Assembly (NCBI GenBank): GCA_037039925.1
Contig: JAXRKP010001309.1
Location: 76,305-140,304 of the forward strand
Origin: Doris montereyensis
Taxonomy: Eukaryota; Mollusca; Gastropoda; Nudibranchia; Dorididae
Reading direction: 5' to 3'
Length of the DNA stretch: 64,000 nucleotides
Under the pieces are notes generated by a model. The model did not search any database. It was not told the origin of the DNA and saw only the letters and a program-made list of their open reading frames with translations. Every line of letters starts with the position of its first letter. The stretch's first letter is position 1. Positions 38,301 to 47,689 of this stretch are shown here, piece after piece. Both the position numbers and the translations under genes were made by a program.

Positions 38301-41300
38301 GGATATAACAAAGAGTATATAACTGAAAGACACTGTCATATGACCCTAAATCAGAGAATATAACTGAAAGACACTGTATCATATGACCCTAAGCTTGTGT
38401 CAAGAATCAGAGAATATAACTGAAAGACACAGTATCATATGATCCTGAGATTGTGTCAAGAATCAGAGGATATAACTGAAGGACACTGTATCATATGACC
38501 CTAAGCTTGTGTCAAGAATCAAAGAATATAACTGAAAGACACTGTATCATATGACCCTAAGATTGTGTCAAGAATTAGAGGATATAACTGAAAGGCATTG
38601 TATCATATGACCCTAAGATTGTGTCAAGAATCAAAGGATATAACTAAAGACACTGTATCATATGACCCTAAGGTTGTGTCAAGAATCAGAGGATATAACT
38701 GTATCATGTGACCTTAAAATTGTGCCAAAAATCAGAGGATATAACTGAAAGACACTGTATCATATGACTCTAAGATTGTGTTAAGAAGGAGAGGATATAA
38801 CTGAAAGACACTGTATCATATGATCCTAAGATTGTATCAAGAATCAGAGGATATATCTGAAAGACACTGTATCATATGACCCTAAGATTGTGTCAAGAAT
38901 CAAAGGATATAACTGACGTCTGTTTTCCCAACAGTGCACATCTAAACCTAGATTTATAATCCTCTTTACATTAGTAACAATGCCAGAGACTGTCAAAAGA
39001 GTAAGGGGCTGCTACAACAAGAGAAACCCGTCTGAATCGTTTGTTTTGTGTTATTTTCTTTTGATTTTTTTACTTGCATTTTTCTCGAAATGTAGTTATT
39101 TCACACTAAAATTTTATCTCCTCCACCATTTACCGAACGATTTGTATCATATTTGGCACACAGGTTCCTCTTGTCAATGTTAATAGAATGACGTCAGGTT
39201 GTTTTAAACAAAAATCATTAAAAAAAATATCCAAAATATTTTTTTTAAAACGACGTCACTCTTTAGATATGGAATGGAAAAGGTGATCTGCACAGGTTTT
39301 GAGTGATTTTATTCATGACTATGGCAGGAGATAGATTTTGAACATTGGGTCAAAATCCGAGATGGCGGTCATTTCTATGGCAACCAAGGATGCTACAAAC
39401 TTTTCAATGATATAGGATGACTGTATTTTGACAGTTACTCATGTACACACTAAAATCAAAACTCAAACTCAAAAGCAAAAGAAAATCACTTCAGGGGACC
39501 CCACCCCCACCCCCCCTCCCTTAAAGCAATGTGTAACATGTGTTTTCTTCTTTTGTTTTTCCAGGAAGGAATTGAGAGTGAAGCTAGATTAATGAAACGA
39601 CTAGATCATGCCCATATTGTGCGTATGATTGGTATGTATCTATGTCTGAGATGAATTGAATTTGTTTTGACTTTAAAATGTTTGTTTGGGTATTTTTAAG
39701 ATATATGTAGGGTATTGATATTCATTGATAAACACAAAGTGTATTACCATAGCACACTCATATTAATATTCATTACACAAAAAATGAATGTATAGCGAAT
39801 TAATGCTTGTTGATACTCACACACACACATCCAAACATACACACACGTGTCTAAATTTATAAATATATATATTTAATGAAGGATTTTGAATTTAGCTTGA
39901 TGTTAGATCCATAATATATCTCTGTTGTCTTTTTTCTCCTTCTTGCTTTACTATTTCTTCCATGTATGATTGACTGTTCATATGAAAGTGATGATTCTTG
40001 CTGTTTTTGGTTTTCAAAGCCTTAATTCGTTTTCTTTTGAACTTCTAAATCGATTGATCACTCTTTTCTAGTTGAAAATCTCAATACGTACAAAAATACT
40101 TCAGTTTTAAACCTTTCTCCACTTATTTCTATGTATTTTACATCTCAAAAAGGGAGAACTTCATCCAGCAGATAAAAGAACAATCCCATAATTTTTAAAC
40201 TGATGTGCTTGAGACTTTCTGCACTTTTGAGATCGATTCATTGCGGGTTAACATCGTAGTGTTTAAAATTGATTTATTAATTGAGAGCCTTTAAAGATGA
40301 AGTTATCTGTCTGAGATCTTCCATATTGCTGAATTTGATCAATTTTATTTTGTTACATCTTCCATATTGCTGAATTGCATTCGTGGAGGTTTTAAGTAAG
40401 TTTTAACATTTCTTTTCACCTTTATGCATCGCATCAATGTTTATCTCTACATCTTCTGTCAGGTGTTTGTTCTGGAGAATGTGTCATGTTGGTAATGGAG
40501 CTTGCTGAACTTGGTCCACTGAAAAAGTATTTGACTCGCAATCAGTAAGGAATCAAATCTTTCTTTTTTATTAAGTCCGTTTATCACGATATTATTATGG
40601 TCAATGTCATTTAGTTTTATTTATTTCACATCTTTATTGTTGTCTAGTGAACAGCAAACAGAAAAGTTTGTGGCTTTGTTGTCAGTCAGTCGGATTACTT
40701 GGGACCATGGAGTCCTGGGTTGAATCGTGGCAACACTAAACCTGACGTTGCGTTTCTTAGGAAAGACACTATAACATAGATTTCCCACTCAATCCAGGTG
40801 CTGTGAGGTACAGGCATTAGTTGGGAAGAAGAGCCTGCGATAGACTACTGTCCTGTCTAGGAGTTCATGCATCATCACCTGTTCTTATAAATGTTATAGA
40901 AACCAAGACAAGTGGTGTTTCTCATTCTCTGGCAGACTCAAATGGACTTAACTAGTAAACAAACTTTTTTCCTCATGACCTATGCCCATTGTTAATAATA
41001 TTACTGGTATTTTCAAACTTAGCTTACAGAAGGAATATTTCTATGTCAGGAAGGTACCTAAAATTGCCATGTCATTGTATACAAGACATCACTACTTTAA
41101 CACGATTATTTTTCGTTAAGTGTTAATACTTAGCTTCAATTCGATAATGGCAGCGCTTAAAAAGAAAATTTGAAGGACATGGAAGAAATTGCAGTGATAG
41201 ACTTTGTTTTACTATTGACATTTTGTAAGGGAAGGATTGATATTTATCATGCTCATATAATATTATATTATTTGCACATCTTTTGAATTGAAAATGTGAG

Positions 41301-42035
41301 ACTCATGTCATTTAATCTTTTACTTTACGGCATTTCTGTTTACAGAAATTGCAACGAGTAGAAGGTTTAGGTTGATAAAAATATTCCTTGTCAAAAGGCA
41401 ACATATTATTCATACATTGCATTTAGTTGTGTAATTCTAAAGTTTGATTTGAGCCATTGTTAATATTCAATGTCAAATCAGATTTTTCAAAACGAGGTTC
41501 AGGCCTCTTTTTGGGCCTAGCTAGTGAAGTCTTCTTGTGTTGTTTACAAATTGATGTCTTTTTTGCTCTCATGCTTTTTATCAACATAGAAAATGACTCT
41601 TTCAGACAGTTTCATATTTGAACAATTGAAAATGAAGAAATGTGTTTTGATTTATTTTTTCCCCTCAAAATTGTATGATCTTTTCTTTCTTAACAGTCAA
41701 GATGTTATCAAATTTTTAATTGACACATATTTGCTAAAACTTTGTTCTTGCACAATGATGATATGGTACACATGAAAGCCTGTAAACCTTTTTTCATCAG
41801 CTCTATGGCTCACTGGCATCGATTGGAGTTGATGATTCAGATCTGTGAAGGGATGGCCTATCTTGAGTCAAAAGCAGTAGTTCATCGAGATCTTGCAACC
41901 AGAAATGTTTTGCTTATGACCCAACATTTTGCAAAGATTAGCGACTTCGGCATGTCAAGGATGATGGACAGCGGCTCTCAGTATTACATAGTAGGATATT
42001 CCTGTCGATGTCAATCTCTTCAACTTTTGTTACTG

Positions 42036-42074
<39 letters not shown>

Positions 42075-45000
42075 GTAGATAGTATTATATAATGCCATTC
42101 GTCAAAACCTTGTGGCGCTTTACATAATATTCCCAAAATAAACATTAAATAGAAGACAATGCTGTTTGTTTATAAAAGATTACAAACAATAATAATAATT
42201 CTAATATATAGATAACAATATCAATAATTATGAATTATAAGTTACATAATGAATTTCCAAAAAACTTGCTGTACCAAGGAACAATGACAACAACAAAAAA
42301 GAAAATGATATGTTGATAGTTTTCCTTTACTCTTGAGTTTCTTTTTGTGTAACGTAATGAGAGACAGGGTATTTCAGACAATCAATTTGAAAGCAGTGCT
42401 TAGCTTTCTCATTTTTACTTTCACAAATACCCAAGAAGATTTGAGAAATTTTGCAAAATTAATTTCAACCCTGTCTACATAAGAAAGCAAAAACTGCAAA
42501 GCTTCAAATTAACGGATAAAAATGAAAGGTTTAGCTATCATAAGGCTATGTGTGGCATCGGTGACAGAGTGGTTAGGCTGCCGGACTGGGGATCATGAGG
42601 TCCAGGATTCGAATCGTGAGAAAAACCAGTTCGGACGTTGTGCTCCTTGGGGAAAGACAAACATACATTTCCTCACCCGACCTAGGTGCAAAATGGATAC
42701 AAGCACTAGCTTTGGGGTAAAAACCTCGTCAGGCTAGCGTCTTGTCCAGGAAGTGATTGTTATCACCTGATCCGCATCTGCTATAGAAACCGGGATAAGC
42801 TCAGGCTCTGTGGACCATAACGGCCTTGAAGGAACTTTACTTTGTCGTAAGTTCATGCACTATTGATAGTGTTATGCGGAGAGCATGTTGTGAGTTACTC
42901 TCCCGTAAGAAGGAAACCAAAGAAGGAAACTAACTGAAACAGGAGTGTTAGAAACACCACAGCTGTGGTTCGAGTGATGCACTGGTCACATTGTAAAAGT
43001 AAGTTAAGTTCCTTCAAGGCCATTACGGCCCATAGAGCCAAAGCTTATCCCGGTTTTTGTATTGTGAAGTGGAACAGGTGGTTATAATCCTCTGTTGGAC
43101 AGGACGCTGGTCTGATGCAGGTTATTACTCCCAAGCTAGTGTTGTACCCATTTTGCACCTTGGTCGAGTGGGGAAATGCATGTTAAGTGTCTTTCCCAAG
43201 GAACACTACGTCAGGTCTGGCTTTGCCAGGATTCAAACCCAGGATCTCATGATCCCTTATCTGGCAGCCTAGCCACTGGACCAGCGACACCACACTAATC
43301 ATATTGAGTACTTGATATAGTTTGGATTTTTTTACTTTTCTGTAAAATCAACAACAAAATTCACACACATGTCCTCTTTTTTATCATATCTTCGGTGTGT
43401 TTAGGTCAGGTAATTTTGTGTTCACTAAACTAAATTGACATATTTGTATGTCAGAAATAGCCCTTAGAAAATTTCAGTAAATTTTGCTAGACGACAGTAA
43501 CTAAATAGAAAGTTATACTTTTTAAATTCTGAAAGCCTTCTGACTGTAATAACAATAATGAAGGAGTGGCCTTCCAGGGATGCTTCAGAGTCGGTGAGCT
43601 TACACTTTTGCTTTGATACAGACGGATCATTTGTTTTTCTTGGTTTACCATTATGTTGAGTCATTATGATTCATACTCTCAGTGTTAGTGTTAAAACTTA
43701 ATAGTAACAGCCATGGAGCAATAGACATGGACGCTCTTATCAGTCCTTCTTACCATAATATTTCAGTCCCACGCACCAGGCAGGTGGCCTCTAATATGGT
43801 ATGCGCCAGAGTGTTTGTACTACCACAAGTTCGATTCCAAGTCGGACGTTTGGAGTTTTGGTGTGACAATGTGGAAATAATGGCAAACGGCAAAAGGCCT
43901 TATCAGGTAGGAAAATGCTTGTTGTTTCATTTTTATCCATTACACAAGCCAGGTTGGGTTTGTTTTGTTTTTTGGGGGTTTTTTTTTATATTTCTGAGAT
44001 GTGTTTTTGTTTTGTTTTGCAATAGCATCGTTGTGATTTGTTTGAAGTTATTTTCCCATGATGAAGCACCACCCCTCCGCCCCTCCCCTCCCCTCACATG
44101 AGCTTCAACATTTAAATGATATAATCAGAGGTGTTGGAATGTGTGTTTTCCACTGTTATTTTATACTGTTGCAGCCGCTTTTTTGTTTTGTTTTAATACC
44201 TACGCTCTAATATAATATTCAATATTTCATTCTTTCTTTCTGTCTTTATCGGTTTCCATTCTACCTTCCGGTGTATAGGTTTAGATGCCTGATATGATCT
44301 TTCTCCAGGCTACCCTGTTCTGACATTTTCTGTTTCCTTTTATGATGGTTAACCCGCGCGGAGCTATCCATTTCATAACACGCTGTGTTCGTGATGCACT
44401 TTGCCTAGAGGATTTTTATGTCGGCGCAGGGATGCCAGAGCCGAATGGCTGGTTCGTGTTTTTGTGCTGTGTAACTTTATAATTCATGATATTTAGATGT
44501 GAAACCTGTGTATTCTGATAAAGTGTTATTAATAATCCAAGTAATAATGTAATATTGTTGAGTTTGGAAGAGCTACCTTAAAGTCATGATATATAAAGAA
44601 CAAAATACGATTGGCAGCTGCAGTCAAAGCACCTCACGGTTTGCAGTGGGAGGACGTCAAAAGCCGGCATTCGCGCTACAGTGTTAAATTTCTTTGCTTT
44701 AGTGCCTCTCTGATATCTTCTTCCTACTTTCTCTGAGGTCTGCCTTTTGGTTTTTCACCTTGGGTTTTAGCATTGTTTACCGATTTAGCTATTTTCTTAT
44801 CATTCATTCTGCTTACATTCCCTAACCGTCTGAGTTGATTTATTTCTATCTTAGTTTTTATGCCATCTGTTTTGGTTTGGTTTCTTATTGTTGTGTTTCT
44901 GTTTGATATTCATGTTTGTACTTTTTGATTGCTTTGCAGAAGATGCAGCCACCCCAGATATTGAAATTTCTTGACCAAGGCAACAGACTGGTAAAGCCTG

Positions 45001-46759
45001 ATGGTTGCGATGACGGCGTTTATGATGTAATGAATCTTTGCTGGGCCTACACGTGAGAGCAATCTATTTCTCTACCCGAGTCACTTTTAGAATGAAATTT
45101 GAAAGTCTATAGTATCACAACACGTACACTATCTTGCAGTCTTACAAAGCCATCCTTAAATAAGCCATACCTCATTTAAAATGAAGTTTATCTCATCAGC
45201 CAAATGAAGAAAAAAAAAAAAAGAACTGAAGTCCCTTGGAAATCTATGCTCATCCTGATTTGTAATGGGCCAAAGGGATTGTTTGTTACAAGATGGCACC
45301 AGCTTCTACCTCCTTTTTACACCTTTTACTCATTTTTCTATTCGCACGACTAAGGTACTTGAGCCTTCTTTTGCTGGTCTCAGGGAACATGAGACGTTGT
45401 ATGTCAAAGTTCTTTCATCAGGACACCTTCATTTGCTATTTTGTCTGTACATTTAACATGAAGCAGTTTTCTGTAAAACCACGTTTTAGACCACTGACAC
45501 CATATTTTTGTTTCAAAGACAAATGAAGATTATGAAAAGAATTAAATTAATGGCAGTCATGTTCTAGGGGTTCTCTTCTTCTGAAGATTCTCTGTCTGAT
45601 TCTCTGTCTTTAGGTCCCATTGAGTTTCCTTCTACATATTCCTTGTGCATACATTACTTGAAATAACTTGATTTAAAATATATTTTTAGATTCTAAAATA
45701 ATTCCTCTTTCATTTCATATATGCATGCATCCATATTATTTTTGACACTGTTTAGTTCGTTACACCACTCAGACGTTGATTGTTCAAGTGAAGATCGTCA
45801 CTCTCCCTCAGCAAGATAATTTTTACCTTGACTTAGTTGTAGGTCTAAACCGCTGTCATTCTCAAACTCAACAACAAAGTATGAGTCAACTATCAAGTTT
45901 TACATCATTGGCCTCTGTGCTTCCTAAAACATCTTTATTTCACAAAGAATTGAGAACATAAAACGTCCTTTCACAGCAGGTACACACGTGTGTACTTGTC
46001 AAGAAATTTCGTCTGTCTTAAAAATTGACAGTTAGATAACCAGTGAAGCAATTTAGATCGAGTAAATGGATCCTTTCGTTTTAATGTACTCTCCACTTCC
46101 TGAAAGCAAAGAAGTAACTAATTAATTGTAGTTGCAACATAAATTAGCTCCAAAAAACGTGACGCTTGTACTCTTGTTATCGGGTCGGGCGCATTTGGGT
46201 GCACGGAAGTGATCAGGGAAGGATCGAAGCAGGTGCATATGGGCACATTGAAGAGCAATGGTTTGATCTTGGAGGTGCCTTGCACTATTATTTCTGTTGC
46301 TGAAAATGTCTAAAAGTAACTACAGTCACTTGATAACCCAGCATTTGGGGGTATGCTTTGTATAGTCGAGGAGCAAATAAGATAAATGGAAACATCCCTG
46401 CTTGAGCTGAATCACTAAGAGGTAGATTGGTTTAGGCTATTAGTAGTAAATGTGTATACATGACCACTGAAGAAACCTCAAGGGTATATCTCTTTATTTC
46501 TTTTCTTTTTTTTCTCCTTTTTTTATTATCTTTATTTATTTAATGCATTCTTTTACGTGAAGTATTTCCTGTTAACACAAACATAGTAAAGGCCTGTCTT
46601 TTAAATTACTATTTTATACGTGAAGCCTGTATTCTTTTCTATTTTCTTTAAAAATCCTTTTCTTTTATGCTTGACAGGAAGGAATCACGTCCCGATTTTA
46701 AAGAGCTGCGGGGAATGCTTGTGCCGTTGTATGAAAGGTTGAAATCTCAAGACATATGA
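23025..46759 (+). CDS. SYK/ZAP-70-family non-receptor tyrosine kinase (SH2-SH2-linker-kinase), 14 exons, complete
   Basis: Exons: 23025-23350 (ATG 23116), 24234-24465, 25201-25362, 26228-26366, 27449-27542, 33576-33719, 35572-35676, 36312-36415, 39565-39631, 40463-40544, 41801-41990, 43767-43906, 44940-45052, 46678-46759 (TGA 46757-46759). Summed coding is about 1,890 bases, or 630 residues, against about 635 in vertebrate SYK. Family role: tandem SH2 domains dock on doubly phosphorylated ITAM-type receptor tails, and the kinase then phosphorylates adaptors in immune-type signalling at the plasma membrane. Visible: two SH2 domains (LYLLRES and TFIVRSR), a proline- and acid-rich linker, the P-loop GSGQFG, VAVK lysine, HRDLATRN loop, DFG, twin activation-loop tyrosines, WYAPE and the C-terminal RPDFKEL. 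No ankyrin repeats lie between the SH2s, which argues against Shark/HTK16. Several frame slips (near 23350, 25270, 27516, 33640, 43874) match the kind seen in EPRS. Probably the mollusc SYK ortholog; orthology needs a tree. Confidence 0.9.
24234..24465 (+). CDS. SYK-like exon: end of N-SH2 and inter-SH2 helix
   Basis: [20 protein letters not shown], then [17 protein letters not shown] and LVTAPKIPC complete the SH2 fold (HY in the beta-D strand reads phosphotyrosine+3). The remaining [16 protein letters not shown] is helical, as expected for interdomain A of SYK. Donor GTGAGT. Confidence 0.9.
25201..25362 (+). CDS. SYK-like exon: interdomain A and start of C-terminal SH2, with frame slip
   Basis: The first frame reads [19 protein letters not shown] then stops at TGA just after 25270. 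A second frame continues [18 protein letters not shown] and DKEDGTF, the start of the C-terminal SH2. No acceptor lies between them, so a small indel at TATGCATG is needed (two bases missing or one extra). The donor GTAAGA splits Ile. Confidence 0.85.
26228..26366 (+). CDS. SYK-like exon: C-SH2 phosphotyrosine pocket
   Basis: With the preceding exon it spells TFIVRSRSEN (Arg of the pocket), then [32 protein letters not shown]. Acceptor ATACCAG, donor GTAAGT. Intact. Confidence 0.92.
26640..26835 (+). repeat. SINE-like repeat, second family
   Basis: Starts with a tRNA-like segment (GTAGTGAAACCGTAGTGG, CTGGTTCAAACCCC as B box) and contains CTCAGGTGTGAATGAGTAGC and AGCTATAGGTAGAGAAAGG. The inverted relative lies at 13570-13800. 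In a SYK-like intron. Confidence 0.6.
27449..27542 (+). CDS. SYK-like exon: end of C-SH2
   Basis: [20 protein letters not shown] parallels the vertebrate LVEHYSxKADGL segment. The end is ambiguous: as written the frame finishes [11 protein letters not shown], but the next exon then hits a stop. One extra C at 27516-27517 (AATCC) would give a frame that continues into the next exon. Confidence 0.85.
27950..28490 (-). mobile_element. RTE-like LINE, 3' (C-terminal RT) segment
   Basis: Read on the minus strand it encodes, with breaks, [40 protein letters not shown], then [20 protein letters not shown]. These are the typical C-terminal words of RTE/craniofacial-protein-2-like LINE polyproteins. 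A second copy of the same stretch is at 44225-44900. It abuts the 5' end of the plus-strand LINE at 28490. Confidence 0.75.
28490..31170 (+). mobile_element. RTE-like LINE, 5' region, endonuclease and most of RT, degenerate
   Basis: The 5' leader (28490-28690) has two ~65-bp direct repeats (AAAGGCTAAGGGAGTTAACC). The endonuclease part starts near 28857 ([21 protein letters not shown]). The RT runs from about 29600, including [38 protein letters not shown] and the active site [10 protein letters not shown] (FADD codons 30985-30996). Stops at several places (for example TAG in GVR*GC near 30857) make it a dead copy. It ends near 31170, before the C-terminal words. Inside the SYK-like intron 27543-33575. 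Confidence 0.85.
31178..31620 (+). repeat. Interspersed repeat 'X', internally deleted copy
   Basis: Begins GGTAGAGCAATCATTCATCT and ends with GATATAGGATTACTATATTT then an A-rich tail before CCCCCTCCCC, matching both ends of the copy at 16300-17275; the central ACAGTGCA segment is missing. It starts within about 10 bases of the LINE end. Confidence 0.65.
31715..31860 (+). repeat. Short interspersed repeat (third family); further partial copy at 32010-32095
   Basis: GTAGTTGGTGGGCACTACTG, then TTTCATCTCGGTGTTTCCTC and TTCACCCTGAGATC, ending GTGGGCGGGATAAA. Other copies: 11303-11440, 27695-27830, 35275-35405 (+) and 63868-63998 (-). About 130 bases are conserved in each. The C/T-rich core and the GTGGACGGGGTA box are the best-kept parts. 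Confidence 0.65.
32323..32410 (+). repeat. (AAT)n linked to a GCGCTTTAC element
   Basis: (AAT)n at 32323-32353 runs into ACTTATAAAGCGCTTAATCC and CCAAGCGCTTTACAATAT. The same arrangement, a trinucleotide run followed by a TATA/GCGC box and GCGCTTTAC or GAGCACTTTA, occurs at 42036-42130 and 55110-55215. This is a repeat class often seen in marine invertebrate genomes. Confidence 0.7.
33576..33719 (+). CDS. SYK-like exon: interdomain B linker (Pro- and acid-rich)
   Basis: Acceptor TTTCACAG and donor GTAAGT bound 144 bases. The 3' part in the frame that fits the next exon reads [18 protein letters not shown], an acidic linker. The 5' part fits another frame, with the C runs CCCCCC and CCCCC at 33641-33655 between them. 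Two lost Cs would join the two. This linker varies in the family, so support comes from splice sites, phase and composition rather than from motifs. Confidence 0.65.
33840..34700 (+). pseudogene. Degenerate CR1/L2-type LINE reverse transcriptase
   Basis: Several frames preserve RT words: [17 protein letters not shown], then [30 protein letters not shown] (about 34190-34228), a degraded DDT box ([12 protein letters not shown]), and [13 protein letters not shown]. The string [12 protein letters not shown] is typical of vertebrate and invertebrate CR1/L2-like elements. No 5' half and many stops. Lies in a SYK-like intron just after the linker exon. Confidence 0.75.
35572..35676 (+). CDS. SYK-like exon: linker to kinase N-lobe
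   Basis: [20 protein letters not shown], then [12 protein letters not shown] leads into the P-loop. The SIYIDI tyrosine sits where vertebrate SYK has its linker tyrosines near the kinase start. I chose the acceptor at TTAAG (35571), since the alternative CCCAG would create a stop with the preceding T. Confidence 0.82.
36312..36415 (+). CDS. SYK-like exon: glycine-rich loop and catalytic lysine
   Basis: With the preceding G it encodes [19 protein letters not shown], then [18 protein letters not shown] is the ATP-binding loop and VAVK carries the catalytic Lys. Donor GTGAGT after the CAG codon. Confidence 0.95.
36561..37490 (+). repeat. tRNA-Leu/Ser-type SINE interrupted by a LINE fragment
   Basis: The head GGTGGCCGAGCGGTTAGGCT is an intact class II tRNA A box, and CCCGGGTTTAAATC a decayed B box. 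The body has GAGTACAAGCACTAGC and the tail GGAACTTTACTTCTGTTG. The body breaks at 36804 and resumes at 37427, with TAAGTTCCAGCTCT present on both sides of the inserted LINE piece. Confidence 0.85.
36805..37426 (-). mobile_element. RTE-like LINE internal fragment inserted in a SINE
   Basis: The minus strand matches 29788-30412 of the longer LINE (TGGCACCTGTTTGGACTTCC on the left; AAGGATGCCTGGAAGAAATA on its sense strand). Both ends are internal to the LINE, and a 14-base TAAGTTCCAGCTCT target duplication flanks it. It lies in the SYK-like intron after the P-loop exon. Confidence 0.85.
37540..38920 (+). repeat. Minisatellite, ~56-bp unit
   Basis: About two dozen units of CTGTATCATATGACCCTAAG, ATTGTGTCAAGAATCAGAGG and ATATAACTGAAAGACA. 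Unit lengths vary through internal deletions, and the left edge is more diverged. It ends abruptly at repeat X (38916). Located in the SYK-like intron between P-loop and alpha-C exons. Confidence 0.95.
38916..39530 (+). repeat. Interspersed repeat 'X', 3' part
   Basis: Starts GACGTCTGTTTTCCCAACAG and follows the 16660-17275 copy closely through TACTTGCATTTTTCTCGAAA and CTATGGCAACCAAGGATGC to an A-rich end with CCCCACCCCC. The alpha-C exon of the kinase follows 35 bases later. Confidence 0.75.
39565..39631 (+). CDS. SYK-like exon: alpha-C helix
   Basis: [20 protein letters not shown] then MI and a split Gly codon. The Glu in SEARLMKRL is the alpha-C glutamate pairing with the catalytic Lys, and HIVRMIG matches SYK-family YIVRMIG. 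Confidence 0.95.
40463..40544 (+). CDS. SYK-like exon: hinge region
   Basis: [20 protein letters not shown] then KKYLTRN. [13 protein letters not shown] is almost the vertebrate SYK hinge (MEMAELGPLNKYL), strong evidence for this family over other cytoplasmic tyrosine kinases. Confidence 0.95.
40690..40915 (+). repeat. Diverged tRNA-type SINE
   Basis: GGTTGAATCGTGGCAACACT (B box and following), CAGGCATTAGTTGGGAAGAA and CATCACCTGTTCTTATAA keep the family order seen at 42548-42838. Confidence 0.6.
41801..41990 (+). CDS. SYK-like exon: catalytic loop and activation segment
   Basis: The phase from the previous exon gives [20 protein letters not shown], then [36 protein letters not shown] and SQYY. 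HRD, the N of ATRN, and DFG are intact. The tandem YY corresponds to the SYK activation-loop pair. HRDLATRN replaces the family's usual HRDLAARN. Donor GTAGGA follows ATA. Confidence 0.95.
42548..42838 (+). repeat. tRNA-Leu/Ser-type SINE, well preserved
   Basis: Order: GTGTGGCATCGGTGACAGAG and TGGTTAGGCTGCCGGACTGG (A-box region), CAGGATTCGAATCGTGAG (B box), TACAAGCACTAGCTTTGG, then the tail GGCCTTGAAGGAACTTTACT. It lacks acceptor-stem pairing, so it is a SINE and not a tRNA gene. Faces the minus-strand copy at 43000. Confidence 0.85.
43000..43295 (-). repeat. tRNA-Leu/Ser-type SINE, well preserved
   Basis: The reverse complement of the same unit: tail AGTTCCTTCAAGGCCATTAC first, AGGATTCAAACCCAGGATC (B box) and the A box ending near 43295. 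Only about 160 bases separate it from the plus-strand copy. Confidence 0.85.
43767..43906 (+). CDS. SYK-like exon: substrate-binding P+1 loop, with frame slip
   Basis: [20 protein letters not shown], then [15 protein letters not shown] is open until GG at 43873-43874, where the frame runs to TAA. One base over, [11 protein letters not shown] continues to the GTAGGA donor. A single lost G (GGG read as GG) restores WEIMANG. WYAPE, DVWSFG and the phase with both neighbours are intact. Confidence 0.93.
44225..44900 (-). mobile_element. RTE-like LINE 3' segment with a TTAA-flanked insertion
   Basis: Matches 27960-28260 word for word in places (CGGTTTCCATTCTACCTTCC; TATTTCTATCTTAGTTTTTA). Between about 44348 and 44690 it is interrupted by unrelated GC-richer DNA flanked by TTAA. 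It ends about 35 bases before the kinase exon at 44940. Confidence 0.7.
44940..45052 (+). CDS. SYK-like exon: kinase C-lobe
   Basis: [20 protein letters not shown], then [29 protein letters not shown] matches the family MYDLMNLCWTY. The acceptor sits only about 35 bases after an inserted LINE tail. Donor GTGAGA. Confidence 0.93.
46678..46759 (+). CDS. SYK-like terminal exon
   Basis: [20 protein letters not shown] then LKSQDI and TGA at 46757-46759. RPDF is the conserved C-lobe Arg motif. Acceptor TTGACAG; the split Thr codon is completed correctly. Confidence 0.95.
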
Positions 46760-46945
46760 GTGGGAGTCCTCTTCTTTCAATGCAGTACAGTATAGTGCAG
46801 CACAGTCATTTAAGAACAAGGCCAATAGCCACTGCTGCCTACCCTACACAAAATTATGCTTTTACTTTGCAATTCGAATTGATTTTGATCAAAATGTTTA
46901 TAATGAGTCATTGGTCGCAAGAATAAAAAATTCCAAGGGATGCCT
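46760..46945 (+). other. SYK-like 3' UTR with polyadenylation signal
   Basis: AATAAA at 46922-46927 is the first canonical signal after the stop. Longer UTR forms are possible. The true end is unverified. Confidence 0.5.
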
Positions 46946-47197
46946 TGCTTTTGTATTTACACTTATCACATACCGACTTATGTACTTGCCTATGACTATG
47001 GCTGTGCTTTCAGAAATTACATGTTTTATGAAAACACATATACATATATATGCACAATATATTATATTGCCATAGTTTTGAATGTTGATTGAATTGTGGA
47101 TAATACATAAAGAGTGAAAATACTCAAAACTTGACATGCTCAGTGAGAATATACTATTGATACTAACTCAGCTGTACTATCAGGTGAAACTTTGTGT

Positions 47198-47225
47198 GGG
47201 GGGGGGGGGGGGGGGGGGGGGGGGG
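47198..47225 (+). repeat. 28-base G homopolymer
   Basis: Uninterrupted G run a few hundred bases beyond the SYK-like polyadenylation signal. Its true length is unreliable given the base-calling pattern in this assembly. Confidence 0.95.
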
Positions 47226-47689
47226 AATAACTCACTCATCCTGTCCGATATATCAATGAGAAAATGATCCCGATGTTTTTTTTTACAATTTTCAAAAGTT
47301 TAGCCATTTCCTACTTTCCGTGTGTTTCAATCTAAAATATACAGATTTGGATTAGTTTTCCATTTGGGGAAATGGGGAGGAGCGGAAGAAGCTGTTGGGT
47401 TTGTTTGTTTTAAAAGAACAATCGTGGTCTCATTTCAGTGATATAAATTGTACATGAACTTTATATATACATGTATTAAATTACAACTATATGCAAGATA
47501 CATTTCTTAAGGATGAATTTGCAACCTGATATAAATTGGCATAATGTCACATTTGAAACATGTGACGGCTGAGATTATTATGTAACTTTCTAGCTGTAAA
47601 TATCTTTAACCCTATAACTGCTGACAGTTTTTTGTGAGCTTTGGAGGCTTTATAGGAGTATATAATGACGTTTTTGTTTTAGTTATTTC

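Noticed and set aside
41693..41780. An extra kinase exon starting [10 protein letters not shown] after a TTAACAG acceptor
   Set aside because: The peptide has no kinase match, and splicing 40544 directly to 41801 gives the correct phase and length.
23025..46759. Shark/HTK16-type kinase
   Set aside because: Those have ankyrin repeats between the SH2 domains; here a short helical segment joins them and the hinge is SYK-like.
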